A DNA stretch of 12,476 nucleotides from Desulfobacula sp. (GTDB lineage Bacteria; Desulfobacterota; Desulfobacteria; Desulfobacterales; Desulfobacteraceae): positions 1 through 12,476 of the forward strand of contig JAQICW010000268.1 of the NCBI GenBank assembly GCA_027858355.1. Direction: 5' to 3'. Positions 12,476 through 12,476 of this stretch are shown here, in pieces (the first letter of the stretch is position 1; the number at the start of each line of letters is the position of its first letter). The notes below the pieces were generated by a model that was not told the DNA's origin, ran no database searches, and was given only the letters and a program-made list of their open reading frames with translations. Both the position numbers and the translations under genes were made by a program.

Positions 12476-12476
12476 G

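Noticed and set aside
1..12476. tRNA, rRNA, transposase or phage genes
   Set aside because: No matching structure or coding frame was seen on either strand.

Overview
The window is low-GC DNA, estimated by eye, with compact operons of oxygen-sensitive metal-cluster proteins. It holds MinD-type ATPases carrying a ferredoxin insert, NifX/NifB-like cluster binders, two NifU-type scaffolds, a CGGC-domain protein, a tryptophan-rich TmcD-like protein, PocR and DUF364 proteins. This mix is typical of anaerobic sulfate-reducing Desulfobacterota, most likely a Desulfobacteraceae-type organism. The taxonomic call is inference from gene content; no rRNA or other marker is present.

Layout. (1) 242-1075 (+): an Mrp/NBP35-type P-loop ATPase behind a good sigma-54-type -24/-12 element (125-141). 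(2) 1081-2552 (-): a TmcD-like beta-propeller protein followed by a 54-codon single-helix membrane ORF that looks like the N-terminal stub of a TmcC-like subunit and runs into a terminator. (3) 2553-3251: a long divergent control region. It has two tandem sigma-54-type elements facing tmcD, one near-consensus sigma-54 element facing right, and a pair of tandem 36-bp direct repeats. (4) 3252-6276 (+): NifU-like scaffold, degenerate receiver-domain protein, two tandem MinD/ferredoxin ATPases and a NifX-like protein, closed by a hairpin at 6340-6378. (5) 6549-7312 (+): CGGC-domain protein and an orange-protein (ORP)-like NifX-family protein, closed by a terminator at 7372-7404. (6) 7421-10581 (+): a tight six-gene run: FmdB-type zinc ribbon, second NifU-like scaffold, stand-alone PocR domain, gamma-carbonic-anhydrase-like hexapeptide protein, PNPOx-fold flavoprotein, and radical SAM protein. 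(7) 10655-12476 (-): DUF364 protein, class I methyltransferase, and the C-terminal part of what looks like a NifX-like-domain protein cut by the window edge.

Interpretation. Regions 1 and 4-5 carry the parts known from the orp (orange protein) locus of Desulfovibrio vulgaris: an Mrp-type ATPase, two MinD ATPases with ferredoxin inserts, MTH1175/NifX-like cluster-binding proteins, and divergent sigma-54 control. I read the window as an expanded ORP-like locus. The additions are NifU-type scaffolds, a CGGC protein, a pseudo-receiver, a PocR sensor and a TmcD-like protein that shares the sigma-54 control region. The likely theme is assembly, carriage or sensing of a sulfur-bridged metal cluster coupled to ATP hydrolysis and electron transfer. 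No sigma-54 activator (AAA+ with GAFTGA) and no cysteine desulfurase is encoded in the window.
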